In this document: positions 25,796-37,187 of the stretch, piece after piece
Numbering within the stretch: the stretch's first letter is position 1
Layout: every line of letters begins with the position of its first letter
Assembly (NCBI GenBank): GCA_049273695.1
Contig: JBASRE010000048.1
Coordinates: forward strand, 124,001-188,000
DNA: 64,000 nucleotides
Direction of reading: 5' to 3'
Source of the DNA: UBA11740 sp049273695
Lineage (GTDB): Bacteria > Acidobacteriota > Blastocatellia > Pyrinomonadales > Pyrinomonadaceae
Program-made: the position numbers and the translations under genes
Notes under the pieces: model-generated
The model's input: the letters and a program-made list of their open reading frames with translations, nothing else
The model's database searches: none
Told to the model about the DNA's origin: nothing

Positions 25796-28510
25796 ATGTT
25801 GACTCTCCCACGACCTCGATTTGTTAGTGCTCCCCTACTGTCGCTGGCGGTGGCAGTGTGCGGCGGGATAATTGTTCAGCACTACGCAAAGCTCAACAGT
25901 CGATCACTTGCGATCGTGCTGGTCGTCGCAGTCGCCGCATCGATCATCTGTCTGCTGTCGCTCAAGCGTGGGAAAGTGTTCGCGTCCACGCTCTCCCTGC
26001 TTATCGCATTCTTCTGCACCGGGATTGTGATGGTGCGTTCAACCGACCTTCCGCCGGCCGCGAATCGTATTTCGACGATGTACGACCAGGGCGCCATCGC
26101 GCCCGGTGACCCGGTCGAAATGGTGGGCGTCGTTATCGGCGAACCTGAACCTGCGCCGCAGAGTTTTTATCTGACCATGCGTGTCGAGCGAGTGGCGTTC
26201 AAGGCAAGTGAACGTGACGCATCGGGCACTGTCTTGCTTCTCGTTCAAGCACCAACCGAAAAGCTTAAGCAGGAATACGACGCGCTGGCATTGCATCACG
26301 GCGCGCGTCTGCGAGTCATGACGAAGCTGGATCGCGAAGATGACTTTCGTAATCCGGGGGTCTCGCAATTCACCGAATATCTGGAGCGCAAAGGCTACGA
26401 TGCGACCGGAACGATCAAGAGTCCGCTACTCGTTGAGCGCATGGACGACGAACGCGTGTTCTTGCCGCTCGCCTGGGTTTACAGCTGGCGTGCCCGCATG
26501 CAGAAAGAATTTCGGCAAAGATTCTCGGCAGAGACGGCCGGCGTTCTCAATGCTGCACTGCTGGGCAACCCTCACAACATTTCAGCCCGGGCGGCGGAAC
26601 GGTTTCGCGAGGGTGGCACGTTTCACATCCTGGTAATCAGCGGACTGCAAATCGCATTCATCGCCGGGGTGGCAATTCTGATCGTGCGACGGATAACTCA
26701 ACAGAAGCTGCTTCAATTTCTAATGGCCGCGCTGTTTCTATGGGCATACGCAATCGCAGTTGGCGCCGAGGCTTCAGTTACCAGGGCGGCACTGATGTTC
26801 ACGCTAGCCGCTTTTGCTCCGGTCGTGGCGCGGCGGGCGAATTCGCTGAACACGGTCGCGGGCGCCGGTTTGGTGCTGCTCGTTCTGAATCCACACGATC
26901 TGTTTGATCCTTCGTTCCAACTAACTTTTCTATCGGTTGTTGCCATCATCTGTGTGACGCTGCCGTTGCTGGAAAACATGCGGCGCGTCGGCGCCTGGCG
27001 GCCGACGATGGTCACGCCGTACCCTCCGCAGTGTTCGGCGTGGTTGAAGGCATTATCCGAAGCGCTGTTCTGGAGCGAACGCGAATGGCGCGCAGAAATC
27101 GCCGCGTCAAACATCAAGTACCGTCTGTTCAAGACTCCGATTGCCGCCAAGCTGGAACGCTGGCGGATTCAGAAGATCCTGCGTTACGCGCTGTCGGCCA
27201 TCGTTATTTCAGCGAGTGTGCAGATTGTTCTGTTGCCGTTGATGATTGTGTACTTTCATCGCGTATCAATCGCGTCGCTTCTATTGAACATCTTCGTGGG
27301 CGTCCTGATGGCTGTCCTGGCATTGACCGCTTTGGTTGCCGTGCTCGTCTCGCAGGTCAGCACGATGCTGGGCGGCCTGTTGGTCGTGTTTGCTGAAAAG
27401 ACGAACTGGTTGATGACTCATTCGGTCGATCCGCTCTCGGTTTTGGGACTTGCTTCACTGCGGCTGCCACATTACAGCGGATTGGCGGCGGGCACCTACG
27501 CGGTGTACTTCATCCTGCTCGCGGCTTTAATTGGCTCAATGTCGAAATGGAATCCGCTGCGGTCTCACGCCGCGTCGACCGCGCTTAACCCGCGAATGGT
27601 GCGGACAGCGACTATCGGCTTCGCAGTCACTCTGCTCGTTGTTATTGTCCACCCGTTCAGCGCGGCGCAACCTGATGGGCGACTGCGCGTTGAGTTTCTT
27701 GACGTCGGGCAGGGCGATAGCGCGCTAATCACGACGCCGGACGGGACCACCATTCTGATCGACGGCGGTGGCCAGCCAAACTTAAGCTGGACAAACGGTG
27801 AAGATGGAGAGCCGACATTTGAACGTGACACGCGCAGCATCGGTGAACGCGTTGTTTCGCAGTATCTATGGTCGCGAGGTTTGGATCGCGTCGATTATCT
27901 CATCGCGACGCATGCCGACGCAGATCACCTAGACGGTCTCAACGACATCGCCCGCAATTTCAAAGTCCGCGGCGCCATTGTTGCGCGCGCGCCGTCCAAT
28001 GACTCGGAGTTCGCAAAGTTTGCGCGGACGTTGAACCACGCCCGCGTGCCCCTGGGAATTGTTGGCGCCGGTGATGTGATTCAAGTTGGAAACGTTTTGA
28101 TAGACGTCCTGTGGCCGCGACCGATTCAGACTGCCGACTCACCTTCGCGTAACAATGATTCACTCGTGCTGCGCGTTCGTTTTGGCGAGAAATCATTCCT
28201 GTTTACTGCTGACATTGAAAAGGAAGCTGAAGCCGCACTCGTCAAAACCGGAGTAGGTCTGAAAACGGATGTCGTGAAGGTCCCTCATCACGGGAGCAAG
28301 ACGTCTTCGACGGGACCGTTCATCGCCGCCGCGCAACCTCCGCTCGCGATCATTTCAGTTGGCCGCCATTCGATCTTTGGTCATCCCCACAGAGAAGTTG
28401 TCGAACGCTGGCGGGCGAGTGGCGCACAGATCATGACCACTGGAGAGAAGGGAACGATTAGTGTGGTTACTGATGGTCGCCAGCTCTCCTTAACTACTTA
28501 TGTAAGGTAG
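25796..28510 (+). CDS. comEC: ComEC/Rec2 DNA uptake channel
   Basis: About 904 aa from the ATG at 25796; a TTG at 25784 overlapping the rlmD-like gene is the alternative. Three parts in order: N-terminal hydrophobic and OB-like DUF4131 region, the Competence channel domain with about ten membrane segments (FHILVISGLQIAFIAGVAIL near residue 285), and a C-terminal MBL domain (FLDVGQGDSALITTPDG near 640, ATHADADHLDG near 705, VPHHGSKTS near 830). It moves single-stranded DNA across the inner membrane during transformation. A ComEA-like gene lies about 2.3 kb downstream. Confidence 0.93.
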   Translation: MLTLPRPRFVSAPLLSLAVAVCGGIIVQHYAKLNSRSLAIVLVVAVAASIICLLSLKRGKVFASTLSLLIAFFCTGIVMVRSTDLPPAANRISTMYDQGAIAPGDPVEMVGVVIGEPEPAPQSFYLTMRVERVAFKASERDASGTVLLLVQAPTEKLKQEYDALALHHGARLRVMTKLDREDDFRNPGVSQFTEYLERKGYDATGTIKSPLLVERMDDERVFLPLAWVYSWRARMQKEFRQRFSAETAGVLNAALLGNPHNISARAAERFREGGTFHILVISGLQIAFIAGVAILIVRRITQQKLLQFLMAALFLWAYAIAVGAEASVTRAALMFTLAAFAPVVARRANSLNTVAGAGLVLLVLNPHDLFDPSFQLTFLSVVAIICVTLPLLENMRRVGAWRPTMVTPYPPQCSAWLKALSEALFWSEREWRAEIAASNIKYRLFKTPIAAKLERWRIQKILRYALSAIVISASVQIVLLPLMIVYFHRVSIASLLLNIFVGVLMAVLALTALVAVLVSQVSTMLGGLLVVFAEKTNWLMTHSVDPLSVLGLASLRLPHYSGLAAGTYAVYFILLAALIGSMSKWNPLRSHAASTALNPRMVRTATIGFAVTLLVVIVHPFSAAQPDGRLRVEFLDVGQGDSALITTPDGTTILIDGGGQPNLSWTNGEDGEPTFERDTRSIGERVVSQYLWSRGLDRVDYLIATHADADHLDGLNDIARNFKVRGAIVARAPSNDSEFAKFARTLNHARVPLGIVGAGDVIQVGNVLIDVLWPRPIQTADSPSRNNDSLVLRVRFGEKSFLFTADIEKEAEAALVKTGVGLKTDVVKVPHHGSKTSSTGPFIAAAQPPLAIISVGRHSIFGHPHREVVERWRASGAQIMTTGEKGTISVVTDGRQLSLTTYVR

Positions 28511-28556
28511 CGTAAGCGTTGACCGCGCCCAGAGAGGGGGATATCGTGTCGGCGTT

Positions 28557-28766
28557 ATGAGCAACGACAAGCGAAACACTGACGATGCTGATTGGCAGGC
28601 TGCGGCTTACGAACAATTCGTACGCGATGACGCAGATGCTGACTTGGTTTATGAAGAAGAATGGGCTGCGGAAGTTGAACGGCGTCAGGCTGAAGTTGAG
28701 AGCGGAAAGGCTAGCTTCCTGTCCGGCCCTAAAACGCTAGTTAGACTCAAATCGGAGTTTCAATAA
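28557..28766 (+). CDS. Orphan antitoxin-like small acidic protein
   Basis: 69 aa, strongly acidic N-terminal half (DDADADLVYEEEWAAEVERR) and a C-terminal ESGKASFLSGPKTLVRLKS segment. The WAAEVERRQAEVESGK pattern resembles the C-terminal half of RelB/addiction-module antitoxins. No toxin gene is adjacent: the next gene is convergent. Function is an inference. Confidence 0.55.
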   Translation: MSNDKRNTDDADWQAAAYEQFVRDDADADLVYEEEWAAEVERRQAEVESGKASFLSGPKTLVRLKSEFQ

Positions 28767-28767
28767 C

Positions 28768-29373
28768 TCAAACAAAATCCGGTTCGGCCGGCGTGTAAGA
28801 TTCGATGGTCGAACTGCCCAGCTTGTAAGTCTTCAAAACTCCCAAAGGCGGGGCATAGATGTGGATGGTGACGAGGTCGCGACCTGAGACGTCGGGATTT
28901 CCGAGCTGATGAATGTCGGGAATCTCTGAGCCGGTCAGTCCGCCAGCGCGCAGCTCGCGATGTGACGCGTACTGCAAACCTTTGTCGGTATCGTACGCAA
29001 AGGTTGTTTCCCACATGATTCCTCTGTGCACAAACACTGCGCCGTGCGAGCCGTTGTGATCGTGAATCGGCGTCCGCTGTCCCGGCTTCCAGCACAATAC
29101 CAGCATCTCAACAAAATCATTCTTCATCACGCGATGCCGTGAGTAGTTGCCGGCTTTGAAACCGAGGTACGGCGCCACTTCTTCCCGCGACATGTCGGTG
29201 CCTTCAACCAGCCGATAGACTTCGGCCAGCGCAGGGACTGCGGTCATTGATTCAAGCGCTTCGGCTAAAGCTTTGAAGGTGAGGCGACAGTCGGGATCCG
29301 CGGGTTTCGTTTCGGTTGCTTCGATCGCTTGCACGATAGTTACGGTTATAGACGGCGCTACCAGCCGAGTCAA
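28768..29373 (-). CDS. Cysteine dioxygenase family protein
   Basis: 201 aa cupin. The iron-binding motif PIHDHNGSHGAVFVHRG (about residue 97) and the late HQLGNP (about 155) give the three-His site of type I cysteine dioxygenases, which oxidise cysteine to cysteine sulfinate with O2. The flanking text (YSRHRVMKNDFVEMLVLCWKPGQ, VTIHIYAPPLG) agrees. Cytoplasmic, single gene. A related thiol dioxygenase activity is possible. Confidence 0.9.
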   Translation of the reverse strand: MTRLVAPSITVTIVQAIEATETKPADPDCRLTFKALAEALESMTAVPALAEVYRLVEGTDMSREEVAPYLGFKAGNYSRHRVMKNDFVEMLVLCWKPGQRTPIHDHNGSHGAVFVHRGIMWETTFAYDTDKGLQYASHRELRAGGLTGSEIPDIHQLGNPDVSGRDLVTIHIYAPPLGVLKTYKLGSSTIESYTPAEPDFV

Positions 29374-29379
29374 GCTATT

Positions 29380-29466
29380 GTCAGTACCCGGAGCGGTAGC
29401 GATGGGATCAGGCCTCCAAGTTAATTTGAATCTGCGATCCGGTCGCTACCGCTCTCGGTTCTGACG
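29380..29466. repeat. Palindromic element Pal-2, complete copy
   Basis: Left arm GTCAGTACCCGGAGCGGTAG (29380-29399 and onward to 29410) and right arm CTACCGCTCTCGGTTCTGAC (29446-29465) form a hairpin with several mismatches around a 25-bp loop. It sits between cysteine dioxygenase and glycerate kinase. Relatives: 32378-32448 and 39960-40125. Confidence 0.75.
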
Positions 29467-29468
29467 CG

Positions 29469-30791
29469 CTAAGCCAACAGAATCCGCAGATCACGAACGT
29501 TGGTTCCCGTAGGACCCGTGGTGATGGCATCGCCAAGCGCGACAAAGAACGAATACGAATCGCTCCGACTTAGAAAGTCCTGCGCGTCAAGACCGATTTT
29601 CTTCGCGCGCTCAATTGTGGTGCTGTCGACGATCGCTCCCGCCGCCGGACTGTTTCCGTCAGTACCGTCAGTTCCCGCACAGAGCGCGACGAACTCACCG
29701 AATTGTCCCGAGTTTTCGTCGGCAGCGATCGCCAGGCGCAAAGCTGTCTCGAGATTTCGGCCACCCAGACCATCACCGCGTACAGGGCAAGCGAATTCGC
29801 CGCCGGAGATGAGGCAAACATCTCCGGCATTACTCGCTTTTAGTCCGCCAAGGCGCGACAGAAGCTTCTCAACGCCAAGCTCGATCGGCTCGTCGGAGAT
29901 ATCGCGCGCGATTTCGACGGTTAATCCGCTCTTACGCGCCGCAGTTGCTGCTGATTCCAGGGCGGTGTCGTTGTCGAGCAGGACGAAATACGGATGGTCG
30001 GTAGGCGTTGAAGGCTCAGATGTCTCTGAACGTTCAATCGCACGCATGATCGAAGAAGGCATCAGATCGCTAAGGCCATAACGCGCGACGACTTCGGCCG
30101 CCGAGGGCGCGTCCCGCGGCGGAGGCAAGGTGGGACCTGAAGCGACGTTGTGCTCATCGCCGCGCGGCACGTCGGACACAATCAAAGTTACTTGCAGAGA
30201 GTTCGGCGCACGCGCGGCGAGCCGGCCTCCTTTTACAGCAGAAAAGGCCCGCCGCACCGCGTTGACTTCGCCGATCGACGCCCCGCAACTCACCAACGTT
30301 TGGTTTGCCGCGCGCAGGTCTTTCAGCGTGATTTCTTTGCTGATCGGGGCTTCCAGCATCGCCGATCCCCCGCCGGAAATCAGAACGATTACGAAACCAC
30401 GATCCAGGTTCGCACGATCGAGCAACGCGAACGCGGCTTCCGCGGCGGCGAGACTCGCTTCGTTCGGCAGTGGATGACCGCCTTCGAAGCACCGCCAACG
30501 GTTGCTTAAGTTCCGCCCGCCAACATTCCCCGCAGGCGCGGCAATCACGCCTTCGGATAATTGGTCGCCAAGAACGTTCTTGAGGGCGACCGCCATGGCC
30601 GACGCGGCTTTTCCAGCCGCGATGGAATAAACTCGGGAACCTTCTGACAGTTGGAAGGAATCTTCACAAACACTCAGTCGCAAGCCGTCGATACGGATTG
30701 CATTCTTAACCGCTGTGGCGGCATCAACTGCTCGCAACGCTTGATCGAAGATTGAGCGTGCCACCCGCCGCAGATGCATGAGATTGGCCAT
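29469..30791 (-). CDS. Glycerate 2-kinase (GckA/MOFRL type)
   Basis: 440 aa. Phosphorylates D-glycerate with ATP to 2-phosphoglycerate, feeding glycolysis. The DUF4147 N-terminal domain shows VYSIAAGKAASAMAVAL, FEGGHPLPNEASLAAAE, VIVLISGGGSAMLEAP and TLIVSDVPRGDEHNVASGPT. The MOFRL C-terminal domain has CLISGGEFACPVRGDGLGGRN and ALCAGTDGTDGNSPAAGAIVD. Ends within the adjacent palindromic element region. It is 9 bp from the ComEA-like gene on the same strand. Confidence 0.92.
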   Translation of the reverse strand: MANLMHLRRVARSIFDQALRAVDAATAVKNAIRIDGLRLSVCEDSFQLSEGSRVYSIAAGKAASAMAVALKNVLGDQLSEGVIAAPAGNVGGRNLSNRWRCFEGGHPLPNEASLAAAEAAFALLDRANLDRGFVIVLISGGGSAMLEAPISKEITLKDLRAANQTLVSCGASIGEVNAVRRAFSAVKGGRLAARAPNSLQVTLIVSDVPRGDEHNVASGPTLPPPRDAPSAAEVVARYGLSDLMPSSIMRAIERSETSEPSTPTDHPYFVLLDNDTALESAATAARKSGLTVEIARDISDEPIELGVEKLLSRLGGLKASNAGDVCLISGGEFACPVRGDGLGGRNLETALRLAIAADENSGQFGEFVALCAGTDGTDGNSPAAGAIVDSTTIERAKKIGLDAQDFLSRSDSYSFFVALGDAITTGPTGTNVRDLRILLA

Positions 30792-30800
30792 GTCTGCGAC

Positions 30801-31127
30801 TCATTCTACCGTGACTAAGTGGCGGACCGCGCGAAAACGCGTCTCGCTGATCCCGCGCACCATCATCAGGTGTTCGGCGCGGCGGAACGGCCCGTATTTC
30901 TCGCGATGCTCCACGATTCGTTCCGCGAGACCTCTACCGATTGCGGGAAGCGCTTCGAGTTCTTTCGCAGAAGCAGTGTTGATATTGATTTTCGGCGCGG
31001 TTAAAGAGTTTGACGAAAATTGCTCCGGCGGCGTCGAGGCGTGGGGTGCGGTCGCACGTGAACGTTTGGCGCACGAAGTGACGGCAAGTGAAGCGAACAG
31101 GAGAAGCGACAGGATGAATCGGTGCAT
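30801..31127 (-). CDS. ComEA-like helix-hairpin-helix lipoprotein
   Basis: 108 aa. Lipobox LAVTSC (about residue 15-19), a Ser/Thr/Pro linker, then a tandem helix-hairpin-helix domain: KININTASAKELEALPAIGRGLAERIVEHREKYGPF and AEHLMMVRGISETRFRAV. This is the DNA-binding module of ComEA, here on a lipid anchor in place of the usual transmembrane helix. It probably binds incoming DNA for ComEC. A consensus-like promoter lies 42 nt upstream, and glycerate kinase follows in the same direction. Confidence 0.87.
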   Translation of the reverse strand: MHRFILSLLLFASLAVTSCAKRSRATAPHASTPPEQFSSNSLTAPKININTASAKELEALPAIGRGLAERIVEHREKYGPFRRAEHLMMVRGISETRFRAVRHLVTVE

Positions 31128-31168
31128 TAGGAGTCACGCGAGTCAAGGTTTTTGACTCGTTGCTCGGA

Positions 31169-31197
31169 TTTATAATTGCGAGTTTAAGCGACGTCAA
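31169..31197 (-). promoter_or_regulatory. Sigma70-type promoter for the comEA-like gene
   Basis: On the minus strand TTGACG (31197-31192), 17-bp spacer, TATAAA (31174-31169), about 42 nt upstream of the ATG at 31127. Confidence 0.65.
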
Positions 31198-31328
31198 TGC
31201 GAACCGAACCGTCCCGCTTGATAAGCGCCACCTGCGAGTGCAATTTGCTGGAAGTGTTACAACTCGGAAACTTGTGACGCTCAAGTGTGCGATCTTCACA
31301 AGGTTATCCACAGAAAATGTGGAACAAC

Positions 31329-31412
31329 AGGGCGGAACATTAGCCCGACCCTTAGAGAGGGCTCCGAATTGCGCGCTCGATGAGCCCTCCCTGACGGCCG
31401 GGCTAGTGCCCC
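31329..31412. repeat. Palindromic element Pal-3 (GGGC...TAGCCCG)
   Basis: The left part contains TTAGCCCGACC and AGAGAGGGCTC, and the right part GAGCCCTCCCT and GGCCGGGCTAGTGCCCC, giving an imperfect hairpin of about 30 bp per arm. Related to 52244-52338. The rest of 31128-31416 holds the comEA promoter, one DnaA-box-like TTATCCACA at 31304, and no gene. Confidence 0.7.
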
Positions 31413-31416
31413 GGAT

Positions 31417-32556
31417 TCACTGTCCCCACGAATTCGCGGAAGTGCTCGAGGACTCGCGACCTAACAGCCATTTCTCCGCAACGCCGGTCTCGTCCCGGCG
31501 AGTATGGCCCCGAATCTGCCGCTGCGACACCCATTCATCGTACGAATCATCGTAGCCAAAGTAGCGAACCAGATAGCGCGAACCGCGCGCGCCGATGATT
31601 CGGCCTTTGTACATTTCGCCCTCTGATCGAACGACGACCCGCCGGCCAATCGCAGGGTTTGAGGACTCGGTCGCCGGCGCCAGAACCATGTCTGTCGGAA
31701 ATCCGCGGCTGGCAAAGGAAGATTCCTGTTCTTCGGCAAACTTCATGTCGCGCCGCTCGTTCTCGACAAGTTCGCCCAGCGAAATCTTCCGGTCGCCGTT
31801 CAGGTCGGCATACGATGTTCCGCGCAAAGAAGCCAACAACATCTCGGTGAACGTCCAGTTCTCGGTTGACGCTTCGTCAGCCGTCGCCGACGTGACGCAC
31901 GCGTAAGAAATTTCTGAGTTCAAGCTGCGCGCATCCTGCGCCAACGCGCCGGAATAGCAGCAGTCCGCGGTGAGAAAGACGCGTGAGCCATGGAACCCCC
32001 AGTTGATGTCCCTCACGATTGACCGCGTAGACCAGCCGGAGACCCGTTCGCTTGCGTCGTACGTCGCGAAAAGCGTTTCGCGCTCGTCTTCTGACTTGTA
32101 GCCGTGACCGGTAAAGTAAACGAAAAGGAAATCGCCTTCGCGAGTTTGTGAAAGCATCTCAGAGAATTCGGTCCGCACGCGGCGAATCGTCGCCTGCTCA
32201 TCGCGCAGAAAGACGAGCTGATTTGCCGGCACGCCTGCGCCGCGGAAGAACTCTGCCAGTTGCGCATCACGCCGGTTAAGTTGCGGAAAAGGCTTAAACG
32301 TCTCGGAGTCTTTCCATTTCAGGATGCCGACGATGAAAACCCAGGTTCGTTTCGGCTCCCAATCGCGGCGTCCAAGCGTGTCAGTACCGACAGCGGACCG
32401 GGGTCCCCGCGCGGGCAGCCCGCGTGGGGTGGTGGATGCGACCGGATCAAGAGGCGCCTTACTAATTGCGAGCGAACTGGATCCGAGTACGCACGCGAAC
32501 AGGAATGAAGCAACGAACGCTGACTTGATCAGCCGGCTCTTGATTGAAGGTTTCAT
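31417..32556 (-). CDS. Caspase-like peptidase (C14) with EF-hand and Tudor-like segments
   Basis: The Met at 32556 is chosen because it starts a signal peptide (MKPSIKSRLIKSAFVASFLF). About 379 aa, exported. The caspase fold shows VFIVGILKWKD, the His dyad member in FVYFTGHGYKSEDE (about H150) and the Cys in VFLTADCCYSGA (about C198). An EF-hand-like DLNGDRKISLGELVE lies near 250. The C-terminal region (about 300-345) reads GRRVVVRSEGEMYKGRIIG and YLVRYFGYDDSYDEWV, a Tudor/chromo-barrel-like domain unusual for bacteria. A 71-bp palindromic repeat (32378-32448) encodes about residues 37-60 just after the signal peptide. Substrate unknown. Confidence 0.85.
   Translation of the reverse strand: MKPSIKSRLIKSAFVASFLFACVLGSSSLAISKAPLDPVASTTPRGLPARGPRSAVGTDTLGRRDWEPKRTWVFIVGILKWKDSETFKPFPQLNRRDAQLAEFFRGAGVPANQLVFLRDEQATIRRVRTEFSEMLSQTREGDFLFVYFTGHGYKSEDERETLFATYDASERVSGWSTRSIVRDINWGFHGSRVFLTADCCYSGALAQDARSLNSEISYACVTSATADEASTENWTFTEMLLASLRGTSYADLNGDRKISLGELVENERRDMKFAEEQESSFASRGFPTDMVLAPATESSNPAIGRRVVVRSEGEMYKGRIIGARGSRYLVRYFGYDDSYDEWVSQRQIRGHTRRDETGVAEKWLLGRESSSTSANSWGQ
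32378..32448. repeat. Pal-2 repeat inside the caspase-like gene
   Basis: This 71-bp stretch matches the reverse complement of 40055-40125 with about two to three differences. It contains CCCGCGCGGGCAGCCCGCGT, itself palindromic. It is translated as part of the post-signal linker (TPRGLPARGPRSAVGTDT). Confidence 0.9.
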
Positions 32557-32680
32557 GATTCTTACGCCCAACTTTGTGAACAGGTCAGGTTTAGGAATCA
32601 GGAGAGAGTCCCGCCTGTGAGGACGAGACGCAGAGTTGATCAAGTTTTGCGTTGCTAAGCGACGGCGACTGGCCATGGAA

Positions 32681-33742
32681 CTATTTGGGCCAGATGGTGA
32701 CCAAATCTGCAATCGGGCCCGCCAGCAGCGGTCCTAAAATCGCGAGCACGCGGGGCGCAGTTTCCTTAAAAGAAAAGGTCAGGCCAGCTTTATCCAGGGT
32801 TTCTTTTTGGTTATCGGCCGGCTGTCCCTGTTGCTGTACGAGGAACTTAGCGCGCCGTTGGAGAATATAAGCCGCAGGCAGATAAACTGCTGCAGTTATT
32901 AATGTGTAAAAGCCGCCGGTCGTCGATATTACACCGGTGTTGAGGGTCTGAACTGCCTCCACGGCTCCTGGCGAAACGAAAGAAAGGGCCCACTGGGTTA
33001 CTACGCTCATTCTTACAATACCAATCACCAGCAAGAGTGTTCCCACATACAAGACTATTCGCTCCGCCTGCATCTGGCTAGCAATACCAGCTAGCCGGAG
33101 GCGGAGATCGCTCTCGTCAGCAGGTTGCGACGAAAGGTTCGAAGATGTATCTCTGGGAAAAAGCGCCACGCAGCCGGCGAATACGAGAGAGAACGATGCG
33201 GCATATAAAATCGAGTTGAACAGTCGCATAACTCCGTAAATCGTTGCGATTCCCGCTTCTCCTCGTCTGATCGTGTCCTTGAGCACCGTTCCCATAATTG
33301 GCATGAACGCGTCCGGAAAAAAATAGAGCGCTCCGCCGATAACCAAGGGAAGGAACACCGAAAACGTGACGACGGCTGGCAACTTGAGTTTCAACGGTGA
33401 TGCCGAGATCAAAATGTAGGAGGCGGCAAATGCAACCAGACAGAGGATCAAAGAGACAGCTGACAGGAAAACCCAAATCAACCGATTACTGTATCGGGCC
33501 GCCATGACTTTTCGGGCCTTACCCTCCTCTTCGGGGGTTGGCTTTACAATCTGACCATTCTCAACCGGCTTTGAGGTGTCGAATGCATAAACGTAGCTGG
33601 TGATAATAGCCTGGCACTTAATGAAGGGGACTCTGCATTGAACAAACAAGATCAGGAATATCGTGTAGAACACGACGAGCAATGATGTCATTGCTAACGG
33701 TGCAAAGGCCGATCGCTTGCGATTGAACCACGGTTGGGTCAT
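32681..33742 (-). CDS. Polytopic membrane protein, unknown
   Basis: 353 aa with about six membrane segments (near residues 15-35, 90-112, 120-142, 170-200, 228-245 and 275-295) and a hydrophilic stretch at 200-225. A large loop of about 45 residues follows the first helix. No family recognised. It lies between ftsK and the caspase-like gene on the same strand, so a link with the latter is possible but unproven. Confidence 0.7.
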   Translation of the reverse strand: MTQPWFNRKRSAFAPLAMTSLLVVFYTIFLILFVQCRVPFIKCQAIITSYVYAFDTSKPVENGQIVKPTPEEEGKARKVMAARYSNRLIWVFLSAVSLILCLVAFAASYILISASPLKLKLPAVVTFSVFLPLVIGGALYFFPDAFMPIMGTVLKDTIRRGEAGIATIYGVMRLFNSILYAASFSLVFAGCVALFPRDTSSNLSSQPADESDLRLRLAGIASQMQAERIVLYVGTLLLVIGIVRMSVVTQWALSFVSPGAVEAVQTLNTGVISTTGGFYTLITAAVYLPAAYILQRRAKFLVQQQGQPADNQKETLDKAGLTFSFKETAPRVLAILGPLLAGPIADLVTIWPK

Positions 33743-33798
33743 GTAAGGAACAGAGACGTTGAATGGTAAGGAGCCATTTCAAACGCTCTCGGTTTTGA

Positions 33799-36255
<2,457 letters not shown>

Positions 36256-36262
36256 ATGGAAT

Positions 36263-36380
36263 CAGTGGGCAGTGAGCGGTGGGCAGTGAGCAGAAAAAAA
36301 CACCTACTCATCACCTATTACTCATTACTCATCACCTATTACTCATTACTCATCACTCATTACTCATCACTCATTACTCA
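36263..36380. repeat. Two heptamer arrays upstream of ftsK
   Basis: 36263-36292 repeats CAGTGGG/CAGTGAG units with 7-bp period; after a run of seven A residues, 36301-36380 repeats TACTCAT/CACTCAT units with the same period. The second unit is the reverse complement of that in 57804-57861. Confidence 0.85.
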
Positions 36381-36404
36381 GCCCGCATCACTGTGATTCG
36401 CTTG

Positions 36405-37139
36405 TTATACGGCCAACACGTATTTCGCAAGGTCGCTAATGCGACCGGCTGTTTCCGGTCGAATGCGCGCGGCTTGATTGACGGCCGGTGCAGCATCTCG
36501 GCGAACATAGGCCCCCTGGATTGAACGCCGCGCCTCACCGGCGCGGTTCGCCGAGTGTCCATGCCAGACCGAACCATTGTAGATAATGATTGAGCCTGCC
36601 GCGCCACACGCCAGCACCTGGCGATCGTAGTTCGCAGAAGTATCTCGCGGGAAGTCGACGGGCATAGAGGCCCATTCGTGTGATCCCGGCACAAACCGCG
36701 TGGCGCCGTTGTCCGGACGAAAATCATCTACCATCAGGATGAACCCCACTAACGGCTGGTCAGACGCTTCGCGCTGAATGTCCACGTGAAGTTCTTGCGC
36801 CTGTGCGTAGGGCCGCACCGTCCGGGCATGCATTGAACTGAGTCTGAATGGTTGACCGATGATTCGACAACAGGCTTCCAGGAGTGGTGCGTACACATAC
36901 AGCCAATCGAACTCCGGGCCGCGATTGACGAAGTCATTAATGCGCGTGGTCGAACGACCTGTGTGGATGTCGTCCACGGACGCGCCGGCTACGGCTGAAT
37001 CGTAGGCCGCGGGCAATTTCGCCAAACTGTCGGTCGTCAAAGGTCCGGGAATGACGGCAAAGCCCGCCTCGCGCAGGTCTTGAACAGCACTCGCCGGCAG
37101 CGCGCGGCCTGCCTCGATTAGACTAAACCAATCGTCCAT
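36405..37139 (-). CDS. Phytanoyl-CoA dioxygenase (PhyH) family protein
   Basis: 244 aa Fe(II)/2-oxoglutarate oxygenase. Metal motif H-x-D in QELHVDIQREASDQPLVGFI (about residue 117), distal His in IIYNGSVWHGHSANRAGEARRS (about 193), and ATRFVPGSHEW between them. Such enzymes hydroxylate lipids or small metabolites; the substrate is not predictable. It starts an orphan-gene block on the minus strand. Between it and the ankyrin gene lies a heptamer hairpin. Confidence 0.87.
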   Translation of the reverse strand: MDDWFSLIEAGRALPASAVQDLREAGFAVIPGPLTTDSLAKLPAAYDSAVAGASVDDIHTGRSTTRINDFVNRGPEFDWLYVYAPLLEACCRIIGQPFRLSSMHARTVRPYAQAQELHVDIQREASDQPLVGFILMVDDFRPDNGATRFVPGSHEWASMPVDFPRDTSANYDRQVLACGAAGSIIIYNGSVWHGHSANRAGEARRSIQGAYVRRDAAPAVNQAARIRPETAGRISDLAKYVLAV

Positions 37140-37187
37140 AGCACTGCTTTCGGCTGCCTAACGTCAGAAGTGAACGGGCGGCGCGAA

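Noticed and set aside
31304..31312. Perfect DnaA-box-like TTATCCACA
   Set aside because: A single box with no cluster, no AT-rich unwinding stretch and no dnaA or dnaN nearby is not enough for an origin.
36263..36380. CRISPR-like look of the short regular repeats
   Set aside because: The 7-bp units are contiguous, without unique spacers, and no cas gene is present.
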